This document shows, in pieces, positions 9,975 to 17,495 of a DNA stretch of 64,000 nucleotides; positions within the stretch are counted from its first letter, which is position 1; every line of letters starts with the position of its first letter. A program made the translations under genes and the position numbers. The stretch is from Pseudomonas ovata (GTDB lineage Bacteria; Pseudomonadota; Gammaproteobacteria; Pseudomonadales; Pseudomonadaceae), in contig NZ_QFFU01000020.1 of NCBI RefSeq assembly GCF_003131185.1, positions 1 through 64,000 of the forward strand, given 5' to 3'. The notes below the pieces were generated by a model, which worked only from the letters and a program-made list of their open reading frames with translations, made no database searches and had not been told where the DNA came from.

Positions 9975-11192
9975 ATGGCCAACAAGGCAGTCAAAGTCAG
10001 TACGTTTACCTGGGAAGGGATTGATCGCAAAGGCACCAAGGTCAGCGGCGAGCTGAATGGCCACAATCCGGCCCTGATCAAGGCACAGCTGCGCAAGCAA
10101 GGCATCAACCCGACCAAAGTACGCAAGAAAGCCGTGTCGATTTTCAGCCGGGGCCAGAAAATCAAGCCGCTGGACATTGCCTTCTTTTCCCGGCAAATGG
10201 CAACCATGATGAAAGCCGGCGTGCCGTTGCTGCAGTCCTTTGACATCATCAGCGAAGGCGCGGAAAAGCCGGCCATGCGCAGCCTGGTCAATGGCCTGAA
10301 GCAGGAGGTCGCCGCCGGCAACAGTTTTGCCACCGCCCTGCGCGGCAAGCCTGAATATTTTGATGACCTGTTCTGCAACCTTGTCGACGCCGGTGAGCAA
10401 GCCGGTGCGCTGGAAAGCTTGCTGGACCGCGTGGCGACCTATAAGGAAAAGACCGAAGCGCTCAAGGCCAAGATCAAGAAGGCCATGACTTACCCCATTG
10501 CCGTCATGATCGTGGCGGTCGTTGTGTCGTTGATTTTGTTGATCAAGGTGGTGCCGCAATTTCAGACTGTATTCGCCGGTTTTGGTGCAGAGCTGCCTGC
10601 ATTTACGTTGATGGTCATCGGCCTGTCCGAGATCGTTCAGCAATGGTGGCTCGCCATCCTGGGAGCGGGTTTTGCCGGTGCGTTTCTATTCAAACGCTCC
10701 TACAGGCAATCGCAGAAATTCCGCGACACGGTTGATCGCTTTCTTTTAAAGGTGCCGCTCGTTGGGCCGTTGATTTTCAAATCTTCAGTGGCTCGCTACG
10801 CCCGAACGCTGGCCACAACGTTCGCTGCTGGTGTGCCGTTGGTCGAAGCCTTGGACTCAGTTGCCGGTGCAACCGGCAACGTGGTGTTCAAAAACGCAGT
10901 CCACAAGGTTAAACAGGACGTCGCTACCGGCATGCAACTGAACTTCTCCATGCGCTCGACGGGCGTCTTTCCGACGCTGGCCATACAGATGACCGCGATT
11001 GGCGAGGAGTCCGGCGCACTGGACACCATGCTCGATAAAGTTGCGACTTATTACGAGGATGAAGTCGACAATATGGTCAGCAGCCTGACAACCCTGATGG
11101 AGCCCATGATCATGGCTGTATTGGGTGTAATTGTCGGCGGCTTGGTCATTGCCATGTATCTGCCGATCTTCAAACTCGGCGGTGCTGTCTGA
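9975..11192 (+). CDS. pilC: Type IV pilus inner-membrane platform PilC
   Basis: Integral inner-membrane protein that couples PilB/PilT motors to pilin insertion. The 405 residues contain two tandem T2SF/GspF cytoplasmic domains, each opening with the conserved pattern (IAFFSRQMATMMKAGVPLLQSFDII near residue 65; KSSVARYARTLATTFAAGVPLVEALD near 265), and three hydrophobic helices at about 168-195, 215-235 and 375-400. Begins two bases after the pilB stop, so the two are translationally close. Confidence 0.95.
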   Translation: MANKAVKVSTFTWEGIDRKGTKVSGELNGHNPALIKAQLRKQGINPTKVRKKAVSIFSRGQKIKPLDIAFFSRQMATMMKAGVPLLQSFDIISEGAEKPAMRSLVNGLKQEVAAGNSFATALRGKPEYFDDLFCNLVDAGEQAGALESLLDRVATYKEKTEALKAKIKKAMTYPIAVMIVAVVVSLILLIKVVPQFQTVFAGFGAELPAFTLMVIGLSEIVQQWWLAILGAGFAGAFLFKRSYRQSQKFRDTVDRFLLKVPLVGPLIFKSSVARYARTLATTFAAGVPLVEALDSVAGATGNVVFKNAVHKVKQDVATGMQLNFSMRSTGVFPTLAIQMTAIGEESGALDTMLDKVATYYEDEVDNMVSSLTTLMEPMIMAVLGVIVGGLVIAMYLPIFKLGGAV

Positions 11193-11193
11193 T

Positions 11194-12066
11194 ATGCAAT
11201 TTCTGGATTTTCTCGCAGCTTCGCCAATCGCCTTGATCACCACTACCCTGATCCTAGGCCTCTTGATAGGCAGCTTCCTCAACGTCGTCATCCACCGCCT
11301 GCCCAAGATGATGCTCCTGGACTGGCAAGCCCAGTCCCGCGAAGTCCTCGAACTCCCGGCTATCCCCAAGCCCGAGCGCTATAACCTGCTGCTCCCCCAC
11401 TCCCACTGCCCGCAGTGCAACCACAAGATCCGCGCCTGGGAAAACCTCCCGGTGGTCAGTTGGCTCCTCCTCAAAGGCCGCTGCTCCGCCTGCCAGACGC
11501 CAATCAGCAAACGCTACCCGCTGATCGAACTCACCTGCGGCCTGTTGTCAGCCTTCATCGCCTGGCATTTCGGCTTCGGCTGGCAAACCGCGACGATGCT
11601 GGTGCTGACCTGGGGCCTGTTGGCGATGAGCATGATCGATGTCGATCACCAGTTGCTACCGGACTCTCTGGTCCTGCCGCTGTTATGGCTGGGGCTGATC
11701 GTCAACAGTTTCGGCCTGTTCGCCTCCTTGAGCGATGCGCTGTGGGGCGCGGTGGCGGGTTATCTGTCGTTGTGGTCGGTGTTCTGGCTGTTCAAGCTGG
11801 TGACCGGCAAGGAGGGCATGGGTTATGGCGATTTCAAGTTGCTGGCCATGCTCGGGGCCTGGGGCGGCTGGCAGGTGTTGCCGCTGACCATTCTGCTGTC
11901 ATCAGTGGTTGGGGCGGTGCTGGGGGTGATTTTGTTGCGGTTGCGCCGGCTTGAAGGCGGGGCGCCGATGCCTTTTGGTCCGTATCTGGCGATTGCGGGG
12001 TGGATCGCTTTGCTGTGGGGTGGTCAAATAACCGACTCTTATTTGCAGTTTGCCGGTTTCAAATGA
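11194..12066 (+). CDS. pilD: Prepilin peptidase / N-methyltransferase PilD
   Basis: Membrane aspartyl peptidase that cleaves the Gly|Phe leader of all prepilins in this window and of type II secretion pseudopilins, then methylates the new N-terminus. In the 290-residue protein the cytosolic loop has the zinc cysteines C72PQC75 and C97SAC100, and the two catalytic aspartates are Asp149 (MIDVDH) and Asp213 (GYGDFK). The ATG at 11194 directly follows the pilC stop; upstream in-frame codons overlap pilC. Its stop overlaps the coaE start as ATGA. Confidence 0.95.
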   Translation: MQFLDFLAASPIALITTTLILGLLIGSFLNVVIHRLPKMMLLDWQAQSREVLELPAIPKPERYNLLLPHSHCPQCNHKIRAWENLPVVSWLLLKGRCSACQTPISKRYPLIELTCGLLSAFIAWHFGFGWQTATMLVLTWGLLAMSMIDVDHQLLPDSLVLPLLWLGLIVNSFGLFASLSDALWGAVAGYLSLWSVFWLFKLVTGKEGMGYGDFKLLAMLGAWGGWQVLPLTILLSSVVGAVLGVILLRLRRLEGGAPMPFGPYLAIAGWIALLWGGQITDSYLQFAGFK

Positions 12067-12686
12067 CTCAGCCTGCTGAAAAACCCTGGATCCTTGGCCT
12101 GACCGGCGGCATTGGCAGCGGCAAGAGCGCCGCTGCGCAGTGCTTCATGGACCTTGGCGTGCATGCCGTGGATGCCGATCATGCCGCGCGCTGGGTGGTC
12201 GAGCCGGGCCGTCCGGCGCTGGCGCAGATTGCCGGGCATTTTGGGCCGGGCGTGCTGCAGGGCGATGGCACGCTGGACCGCGCCGCCCTGCGCGCCTTGA
12301 TCTTTGCCGACCCTGAGCAGCGACGCTGGCTGGAAGCCTTGTTGCATCCGCTGATCCGCGGAGAAATTGCCACCCACCTGGCGCAGGCGACCTCGCCCTA
12401 CGCGATCCTGGTGTCGCCGCTGTTGATCGAGTCGGGGCAGTACAAGCTCGCCCGACGCGTGCTGGTGATCGATGTGCCGCCCGAGGTGCAACTGGCCCGT
12501 ACGGTTGCGCGCGACGGGGTCAGCCAGGCGCAGGTCGAGGCCATTCTCAAGGTGCAGGCGCCGCGTGAAGAACGCCTGCGCCATGCCGACGATGTGCTGG
12601 TCAACGACCGCGATCCGGCCTGGCTGCAACAGGAAGTCGAGCGGCTGCACCACTTTTATCTGTCTTTACCTGGAGGCCCGTCATGA
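12063..12686 (+). CDS. coaE: Dephospho-CoA kinase
   Basis: Final step of coenzyme A synthesis: phosphorylates the ribose 3'-hydroxyl of dephospho-CoA. The 207-residue protein has the P-loop GLTGGIGSGKS at residues 11-21 and the family segments VDADHAARWVVEPG and LLIESGQY; length is normal. It overlaps pilD by four bases (ATGA) at its start and yacG by four at its end, so the three are co-translated. The pilD-coaE-yacG linkage is a standard gammaproteobacterial arrangement. Confidence 0.95.
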   Translation: MTQPAEKPWILGLTGGIGSGKSAAAQCFMDLGVHAVDADHAARWVVEPGRPALAQIAGHFGPGVLQGDGTLDRAALRALIFADPEQRRWLEALLHPLIRGEIATHLAQATSPYAILVSPLLIESGQYKLARRVLVIDVPPEVQLARTVARDGVSQAQVEAILKVQAPREERLRHADDVLVNDRDPAWLQQEVERLHHFYLSLPGGPS

Positions 12687-12892
12687 GCCAACCTTTGATC
12701 GTTCAATGCCCGACCTGCGACGCCCCGGTGGAATGGAGCGCTGCCAGCCCGAACCGGCCCTTCTGCTCGGACCGCTGCAAGCTGATCGACCTGGGCGCCT
12801 GGGCGTCGGAAGAACATGCCATTCCGGTGAGCCCGGATGCCGAAGACGACCTGTTTACCGAAGACCTCGAAAGGCCGTACCGCGAGCATTGA
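12683..12892 (+). CDS. yacG: DNA gyrase inhibitor YacG
   Basis: A 69-residue zinc protein. The four zinc cysteines are in CPTC near the N-terminus and FCSDRCK at about residues 28-34, followed by the LIDLGAWASEEHAIP helix and an acidic tail; this is the full YacG pattern. In E. coli the protein binds GyrB and blocks DNA binding by gyrase. Last gene of the pilB-to-yacG run. Confidence 0.94.
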   Translation: MSQPLIVQCPTCDAPVEWSAASPNRPFCSDRCKLIDLGAWASEEHAIPVSPDAEDDLFTEDLERPYREH

Positions 12893-12920
12893 TGGCCTGA
12901 CACCGGAGCGAAGGCTGCTG

Positions 12921-13203
12921 CAGGTGGGAGGGGCGGTCGGCGCCCCGGTCTGCTTGCGACAAAAGTCAGTCGTCTCGAACATGCTCAGCGTCTGTGATAC
13001 CGCCATCGCCGGCAAGCCGCCTCCCACAGTACGGTGTCAGGCCTGAAATTCAAGGTCACATTCAACCTATGGGAGGCTGCTCTGCTGCGAGACCTTGGGC
13101 GACATCAATCCTGTGGGAGGCGGCTTGCCGGCGATGAGGCCAGCAAGGCCCATGCACCTGCTGCGCCTGTCACACAGCCATCGCCAGCAGCTGCCTCCCA
13201 CAG
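12921..13203. repeat. REP cluster, GTGGGAGGCGG family
   Basis: Two inverted pairs of REP units: GTGGGAGGGGCGG at 12924 facing GGCAAGCCGCCTCCCACAG ending at 13029, and TGTGGGAGGCGGCTTGCCGG at about 13111 facing GCAGCTGCCTCCCACAG ending at 13203. They fill most of the 430-base gap between yacG and the next gene, which contains no gene. Bases 13088-13136 are identical to 51540-51588. Confidence 0.85.
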
Positions 13204-13227
13204 ATCAACGCAATGCTTGACTGGCCG

Positions 13228-13322
13228 GCTTGCCGCAGGACCGGCTTTAGCCGGGAAACAGGCGCTGCTGCCCTTTCGCGGCTGAAGCCGCTCCTACCTG
13301 GCGGTTCGCCGCCCGGCCGGTC
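13228..13322. repeat. REP-like palindromes, GGCTGAAGCCGCTCCTAC family
   Basis: Contains TTTCGCGGCTGAAGCCGCTC followed by CTACC, and a second smaller inverted repeat (GGCGGTTCGCCGCCC). The unit recurs at 59956-59976 and partially at the window start. It ends at the stop codon of the adjacent minus-strand gene. Confidence 0.7.
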
Positions 13323-13790
13323 CTACCTCTGCGGCTTTTCCAGCGCGCTGCGCAGCGCCTGGGCGTCGCCGAACTGCTGTTGGTCGACCACCTTGCCGTC
13401 ACGCAATTGCAGCCACAGGACCTTATCCTCGTCGCCGGGATACTGCGGCACCACGCGTGATTCGCGGTCCAGGAGCACGCGGTAGCTGTAGTCGCGCATT
13501 TTCGGGATGGCGAACATCGTGGCGATGATCGACGGCATCTTCTGGATGTCGGCGACAAACACGGTGTGGCGGGCCTCCAGAAAGCCCTTGGGCTTGCCTT
13601 CCAGCGCGGTCTTGAGCAGTTTGGCGGCGTCCATGCTGCGGGCCACCAGCAGGGTCTGCGCCTGCTCGTTCAAGGTGTAGGGCTGGTCGTACTGGTCCAG
13701 CAGGGTCCAGGGGGTCAGGCGATCACCGCGCTCTAACGCCTGGGCGCTCAGGGGCAGCAGTGCCAGCAACAGGATAGGCAGCAATTTCAA
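13323..13790 (-). CDS. Small exported protein, thioredoxin-like fold suspected
   Basis: About 155 residues beginning with a signal peptide (lysine, then LLPILLLALLPLSAQA). I chose the TTG at 13790 because GAGG lies eight bases upstream; an ATG at 13814 has no ribosome site and would add eight residues. The mature part (ERGDRLTPWTLLDQYDQPYT) looks like the opening of a peroxiredoxin/YtfJ-type fold but there is no catalytic cysteine. Homologues in Pseudomonas are often labelled FAD/FMN-containing dehydrogenase; I see no flavin motif and do not support that name. Convergent with yacG, divergent from the DUF1780 gene. Confidence 0.65.
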   Translation of the reverse strand: MKLLPILLLALLPLSAQALERGDRLTPWTLLDQYDQPYTLNEQAQTLLVARSMDAAKLLKTALEGKPKGFLEARHTVFVADIQKMPSIIATMFAIPKMRDYSYRVLLDRESRVVPQYPGDEDKVLWLQLRDGKVVDQQQFGDAQALRSALEKPQR

Positions 13791-13926
13791 GGCGTTGTCC
13801 TCGCGTTGAGTCATTGGGGTCGCGCAGACGGCGATTGTGCGCCTCTGTGCCGCGTGGCAGGCTACAGCCATGACACACCGCCTGAACAGGGCATTTTCAT
13901 TTTCAGTCACTGCGATGCGACGGCCC

Positions 13927-14556
13927 ATGGATGATCCAGATTACCTGCGCCTGCTGACCAATCAGGCCGAACAAGCCAATGCCTTTCTTTCCAATGCGCG
14001 AAAGTGGGAGCGTGAACGCTGGGTGTGCGAGCGCCTGTTGCAAGGCTTGAACATCCCGCACCGTCACGAGGACTTTCTGCCGGCCAATAAAGAGCCGCCG
14101 GACGTGCTGTTTCATGACGCGCGCTTCGAGGTGTTTTTCGTGATCGACGAAGGCCGGCGCCTGAACGATGAATGGCGCGAAGAGCTGGCCCGCCGGCGCA
14201 GTGCCTATTCGCTCAGCCAACTGGTGCGCCGCGAGGCCAAGCCCAAGCGGGTGCCGGCCCCGGCGCTGCTGCGGCGCCTGGCGCCGACCTTGAGCAAGAA
14301 GGCCAGTAACTATCGCGAGCGCGGCCTGGACCTGGGCGAACTGGACATCATCGCCTTTGCCAGCCTCAAGCGTGAAGCGCTGGACCTCAACAGCCATTTT
14401 CCGCCGCCCACCGAATACCTGCGCCAGGGCTGGCGCTCGTTGTCGCTGGTGGGCTCCAACTTTGCCCGGGTGCTGTTTGCGCACCCGGGTGCGCCGGATT
14501 TCCTGCGCACCAACCTGGGCCGTACCGTGGTGTTCGATGTGGGAATAAGCCTGTGA
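13927..14556 (+). CDS. DUF1780 family protein
   Basis: A 209-residue cytoplasmic protein of the DUF1780 family, found mainly in Pseudomonas. It is rich in charged residues (WERERWVCERLLQGLNIPHR near the start; RREAKPKRVPAP around residue 105), and the DVLFHDARFEVFFVIDEGRR and LDIIAFASLKR segments suggest an alpha/beta core; a nuclease-like fold has been suggested for relatives but no catalytic motif is convincing here. Its TGA overlaps the next ATG by one base (TGATG), so it is translationally coupled to the MOSC gene. Confidence 0.75.
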   Translation: MDDPDYLRLLTNQAEQANAFLSNARKWERERWVCERLLQGLNIPHRHEDFLPANKEPPDVLFHDARFEVFFVIDEGRRLNDEWREELARRRSAYSLSQLVRREAKPKRVPAPALLRRLAPTLSKKASNYRERGLDLGELDIIAFASLKREALDLNSHFPPPTEYLRQGWRSLSLVGSNFARVLFAHPGAPDFLRTNLGRTVVFDVGISL

Positions 14557-15065
14557 TGAGTCCACTGCAGCAACTGATTGCCGATGTACCGCAACAGGGC
14601 CAGGTGCGCTGGATTGGCGTGCGCCCGCAATCGCGGGCGGTGATGATCGAACTGGAGGCGGTCGAGGCGCGCCGCGAAGCCGGCCTGACCGGCGACCATG
14701 CCCGCCCCGGCCCACGCAATGCCCGGCAGGTGACGCTGATCCAGTGGGAACATCTGGCGGTCATCAGCTCATTGCTGGGGCGTCCGGCCGAGCAGCCGGT
14801 GCTGGCGCAGGACCTGCGGCGCAACCTGGTGATCAGCGGCATCAACCTGTTCAGCCTCAAGAACCGGCGCTTTCGCATCGGCCAGGCGATTCTGGAAACC
14901 ACCGGCTGGTGCCAGCCTTGCGCGCGCCTGGAACAGAATCTGGGCCTGGGCACCTTTCAGGCGGTACGCGGGCATGGCGGAATCACCGCCCGAGTGATAC
15001 AAAGCGGAATCATTCGCTTGTGCGACACGCTGCAGGTCGAACCACTCGATCTGCAAACCTTGTAG
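14556..15065 (+). CDS. MOSC-domain protein
   Basis: A 169-residue stand-alone MOSC (molybdenum cofactor sulfurase C-terminal) domain. These bind or transfer Moco, as in YiiM/YcbX, often acting on N-hydroxylated compounds. The key cysteine is in GWCQPCARLEQNLG at about residue 126, preceded by RRNLVISGINLFSL and followed by RGHGGITARVIQSG. The alternative GTG three bases earlier is less likely because ATG at 14556 forms TGATG with the DUF1780 stop. Substrate unknown. Confidence 0.85.
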   Translation: MSPLQQLIADVPQQGQVRWIGVRPQSRAVMIELEAVEARREAGLTGDHARPGPRNARQVTLIQWEHLAVISSLLGRPAEQPVLAQDLRRNLVISGINLFSLKNRRFRIGQAILETTGWCQPCARLEQNLGLGTFQAVRGHGGITARVIQSGIIRLCDTLQVEPLDLQTL

Positions 15066-15303
15066 CGTATTGGCGGTCTATTGCGTCTATACCCTATCGA
15101 ACATGAGCCCTGCGTTGTGCCCAGCCCTTTCCTGAGCGTCCTGCATCCGGTCGAGCGCCTGCCCTGTGTGGCCAGGATCGCTCCCGTGCACGGCGCATCG
15201 ATGGCGCAACCCTCCCCTTTTTCAGCCCGATCTGCCGCTATGAGCTGCCTTGCGCTCGCGCAGACCGTGCCTGCCGGTTTCCTTAACCTTACGAGTAATC
15301 CTT

Positions 15304-16602
15304 ATGACTCATCGCATTGTCATCGTTGGCGGCGGCGCCGGCGGTCTCGAGCTGGCCACCCGCCTGGGCAAGACCCTGGGCAAGAAAGGCACCGCCAGTG
15401 TCACGCTGGTCGACGCCAACCTGACCCACATCTGGAAGCCGCTGCTGCATGAGGTGGCCGCCGGCTCGCTCAATTCCTATGAGGACGAGCTGAACTATGT
15501 GGCCCAGGCCAAGTGGAATCACTTTCAGTTCCAGCTCGGGCGCATGACCGGCCTGGACCGTGCCAGCCGCAAGATTCACCTGGCCGCGACCCAGGACGAG
15601 AATGGCAACGAACTGGTGCCCGCCCGCAGCCTGGACTACGACAGCCTGGTGATCGCGGTGGGCAGCACCACCAATGATTTCGGCACGCTGGGCGCGGCCG
15701 AGCACTGCCTGTTCCTCGACACCCGCAAGCAGGCCGAGCGTTTTCACCAGCAGTTGCTCAACCACTACCTGCGGGCGCACGCCGGGCAAGACAACAGCAC
15801 CCAGGAGATCAGCGTGGCCATCGTTGGCGCCGGTGCCACCGGCGTCGAGCTGGCCGCCGAGCTGCACAACGCCGCACACGAACTGGCCGCCTACGGGCTG
15901 GGGCGCATCAAGCCGGAAAACCTGCGCATCACGGTGATCGAGGCCGGCCCGCGTGTGCTGCCGGCCCTGCCCGAGCGCATCGGCGGCCCGGTGCACAAGA
16001 CCCTGGAAAAACTGGGGGTCACGGTGCTGACCAATGCGGCGGTCAGTGAAGTGACGGCCGACAATCTGGTGACCAGCAGCGGCCAGGTGATTCCGGCGCA
16101 GCTCAAGGTCTGGGCGGCGGGCATTCGTGCACCGGGCTTCCTGCAGGACCTGGACGGGCTGGAGAGCAACCGCATCAACCAGTTGCAGGTACTGCCGACC
16201 CTGCAGACCACCCGCGACGAAAACATCTTTGCCTTTGGCGATTGCGCGGCTTGCCCGCAAAAAGGCACGGACCGCAATGTGCCACCGCGCGCCCAGGCCG
16301 CCCACCAGCAGGCTTCGCTCTTGGCCAAGTCGCTGCGCTTGCGCATCGAGGGCAAGGCGCTGCCGGAATACAGCTACAAGGACTATGGTTCGCTGATTTC
16401 GCTGTCGCGCTTCTCGGCGGTCGGCAACCTGATGGGCAACCTCACCGGCAGCGTCATGCTGGAAGGCTGGCTGGCGCGGATGTTCTATGTCTCGCTGTAC
16501 CGCATGCACCAGACAGCGTTGTACGGGGCGTTTCGCACGCTGATGCTGATGCTGGGCAGCCGGATCGGCAAGGGCACCGAGCCGCGCATGAAGCTGCACT
16601 GA
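15304..16602 (+). CDS. ndh: Type II NADH dehydrogenase
   Basis: Non-proton-pumping NADH:ubiquinone oxidoreductase on the cytoplasmic face of the inner membrane. The 432 residues show two Rossmann dinucleotide sites: FAD-binding IVIVGGGAGGLELATRLG at the N-terminus and NADH-binding VAIVGAGATGVELAAELH near residue 175; the quinone-site segment FAFGDCAACPQ near 315 and an amphipathic C-terminal membrane helix (MLEGWLARMFYVSLYRMHQ) complete the family pattern. The ATG at 15304 removes 18 upstream residues that are not conserved. A bidirectional terminator follows at 16691. Confidence 0.94.
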   Translation: MTHRIVIVGGGAGGLELATRLGKTLGKKGTASVTLVDANLTHIWKPLLHEVAAGSLNSYEDELNYVAQAKWNHFQFQLGRMTGLDRASRKIHLAATQDENGNELVPARSLDYDSLVIAVGSTTNDFGTLGAAEHCLFLDTRKQAERFHQQLLNHYLRAHAGQDNSTQEISVAIVGAGATGVELAAELHNAAHELAAYGLGRIKPENLRITVIEAGPRVLPALPERIGGPVHKTLEKLGVTVLTNAAVSEVTADNLVTSSGQVIPAQLKVWAAGIRAPGFLQDLDGLESNRINQLQVLPTLQTTRDENIFAFGDCAACPQKGTDRNVPPRAQAAHQQASLLAKSLRLRIEGKALPEYSYKDYGSLISLSRFSAVGNLMGNLTGSVMLEGWLARMFYVSLYRMHQTALYGAFRTLMLMLGSRIGKGTEPRMKLH

Positions 16603-16690
16603 CGGGTTTCGTGGCTGGAGCGGGTCACCGCTTCAGCCATGATGGCTTGCCAGCCGGCATGACGAGCCACGGATAAAAAACACGCACAAC

Positions 16691-16720
16691 AAAAAAGGCG
16701 TCCCGAAGGACGCCTTTTTT
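16691..16720. terminator. Bidirectional terminator between ndh and tRNA genes
   Basis: AAAAAAGGCGTCC-CGAA-GGACGCCTTTTTT is a perfect 7-bp GC-rich stem with a tetraloop, with A and T runs on opposite sides, so it can end ndh transcripts on the plus strand and tRNA transcripts on the minus strand. Confidence 0.92.
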
Positions 16721-16781
16721 GTTCGATTCACAGCGGCTGGCTGGGAATCCGTATTTTCGCCCTGGCAAAGCCAAGTGAAAA

Positions 16782-16858
16782 TGGTCGGGGTAAGGGGATT
16801 CGAACTCCTGACATCCTGCTCCCAAAGCAGGCGCGCTACCGGACTGCGCTATACCCCG
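16782..16858 (-). tRNA. tRNA-Pro (anticodon TGG), copy 1
   Basis: 77 bases including an encoded CCA. The minus strand begins CGGGGTATAGCGCAGTCCGG, the anticodon loop contains TTTGGGA (TGG) and the T-arm GTTCGAATC is standard. Identical in sequence to the copy at 17038-17114. Confidence 0.97.
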
Positions 16859-16866
16859 TTACTGCT

Positions 16867-16891
16867 TAAACACACCCCGTGAGGGGTGTTT
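16867..16891 (-). terminator. Hairpin between tRNA-Lys and the last tRNA-Pro
   Basis: ACACCCC-TCAC-GGGGTGT on the minus strand followed by GTTTAA. It may be a weak terminator or a processing signal in the tRNA transcript; the T run is short. Confidence 0.4.
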
Positions 16892-16955
16892 TAACAAGAA
16901 TGATGCAAGTGGCATCATTTCCCTAAGATTCGGCCCAATGTTGCAAGACCAAAAA

Positions 16956-17031
16956 TGGTGGGTCGTGTGGGATTCGAACCTACGACCAATTGGTTAAAAG
17001 CCAACTGCTCTACCAACTGAGCTAACGACCC
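16956..17031 (-). tRNA. tRNA-Lys (anticodon TTT)
   Basis: 76 bases with encoded CCA. The minus strand begins GGGTCGTTAGCTCAGTTGGT, the anticodon loop is CTTTTAA (TTT) and the acceptor stem pairs GGGTCGT with ACGACCC. Confidence 0.97.
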
Positions 17032-17037
17032 AAAGAA

Positions 17038-17114
17038 TGGTCGGGGTAAGGGGATTCGAACTCCTGACATCCTGCTCCCAAAGCAGGCGCGCTACCGGAC
17101 TGCGCTATACCCCG
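17038..17114 (-). tRNA. tRNA-Pro (anticodon TGG), copy 2
   Basis: Same 77-base sequence as the gene at 16782-16858, with encoded CCA. It is only six bases upstream of tRNA-Lys (minus-strand direction), so the two are clearly cotranscribed. Confidence 0.97.
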
Positions 17115-17148
17115 ACACGTACAACCTTTCACAACCAGAACCTGAATC

Positions 17149-17224
<76 letters not shown>

Positions 17225-17495
17225 ACGTCTTCAGATCCAATCTCATCGACCTTTGCGCTTCGCATTTCGCGTTACGTTCACGCCTCTGAGGCGCGCCATT
17301 CTACAAGATTCAAAACACCTGTCAACACCCTAAATTGCTTTTACTACAATGATTTGCGATTTTTTTTCAGAAGGCCTTTTTCATAGGGTCAAAGGCCTTG
17401 TTACGGTCCGTCGTGCAGGGAAGGCGCCCTCTCTATAGAAGGTGGCACCCTTCCCGGCTGAGCGGATCGTCGCCCGGCCGGTCCTGCAGCCTGTT

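Noticed and set aside
13323..13790. FAD/FMN-containing dehydrogenase, the label often attached to homologues
   Set aside because: The 155-residue protein has a signal peptide but no flavin-binding motif or sufficient length.
17371..17400. Terminator of clpB (GGCCTTT/AAAGGCC inverted repeat)
   Set aside because: The T run lies on the wrong side for the minus strand: the stem is followed by an A run there.
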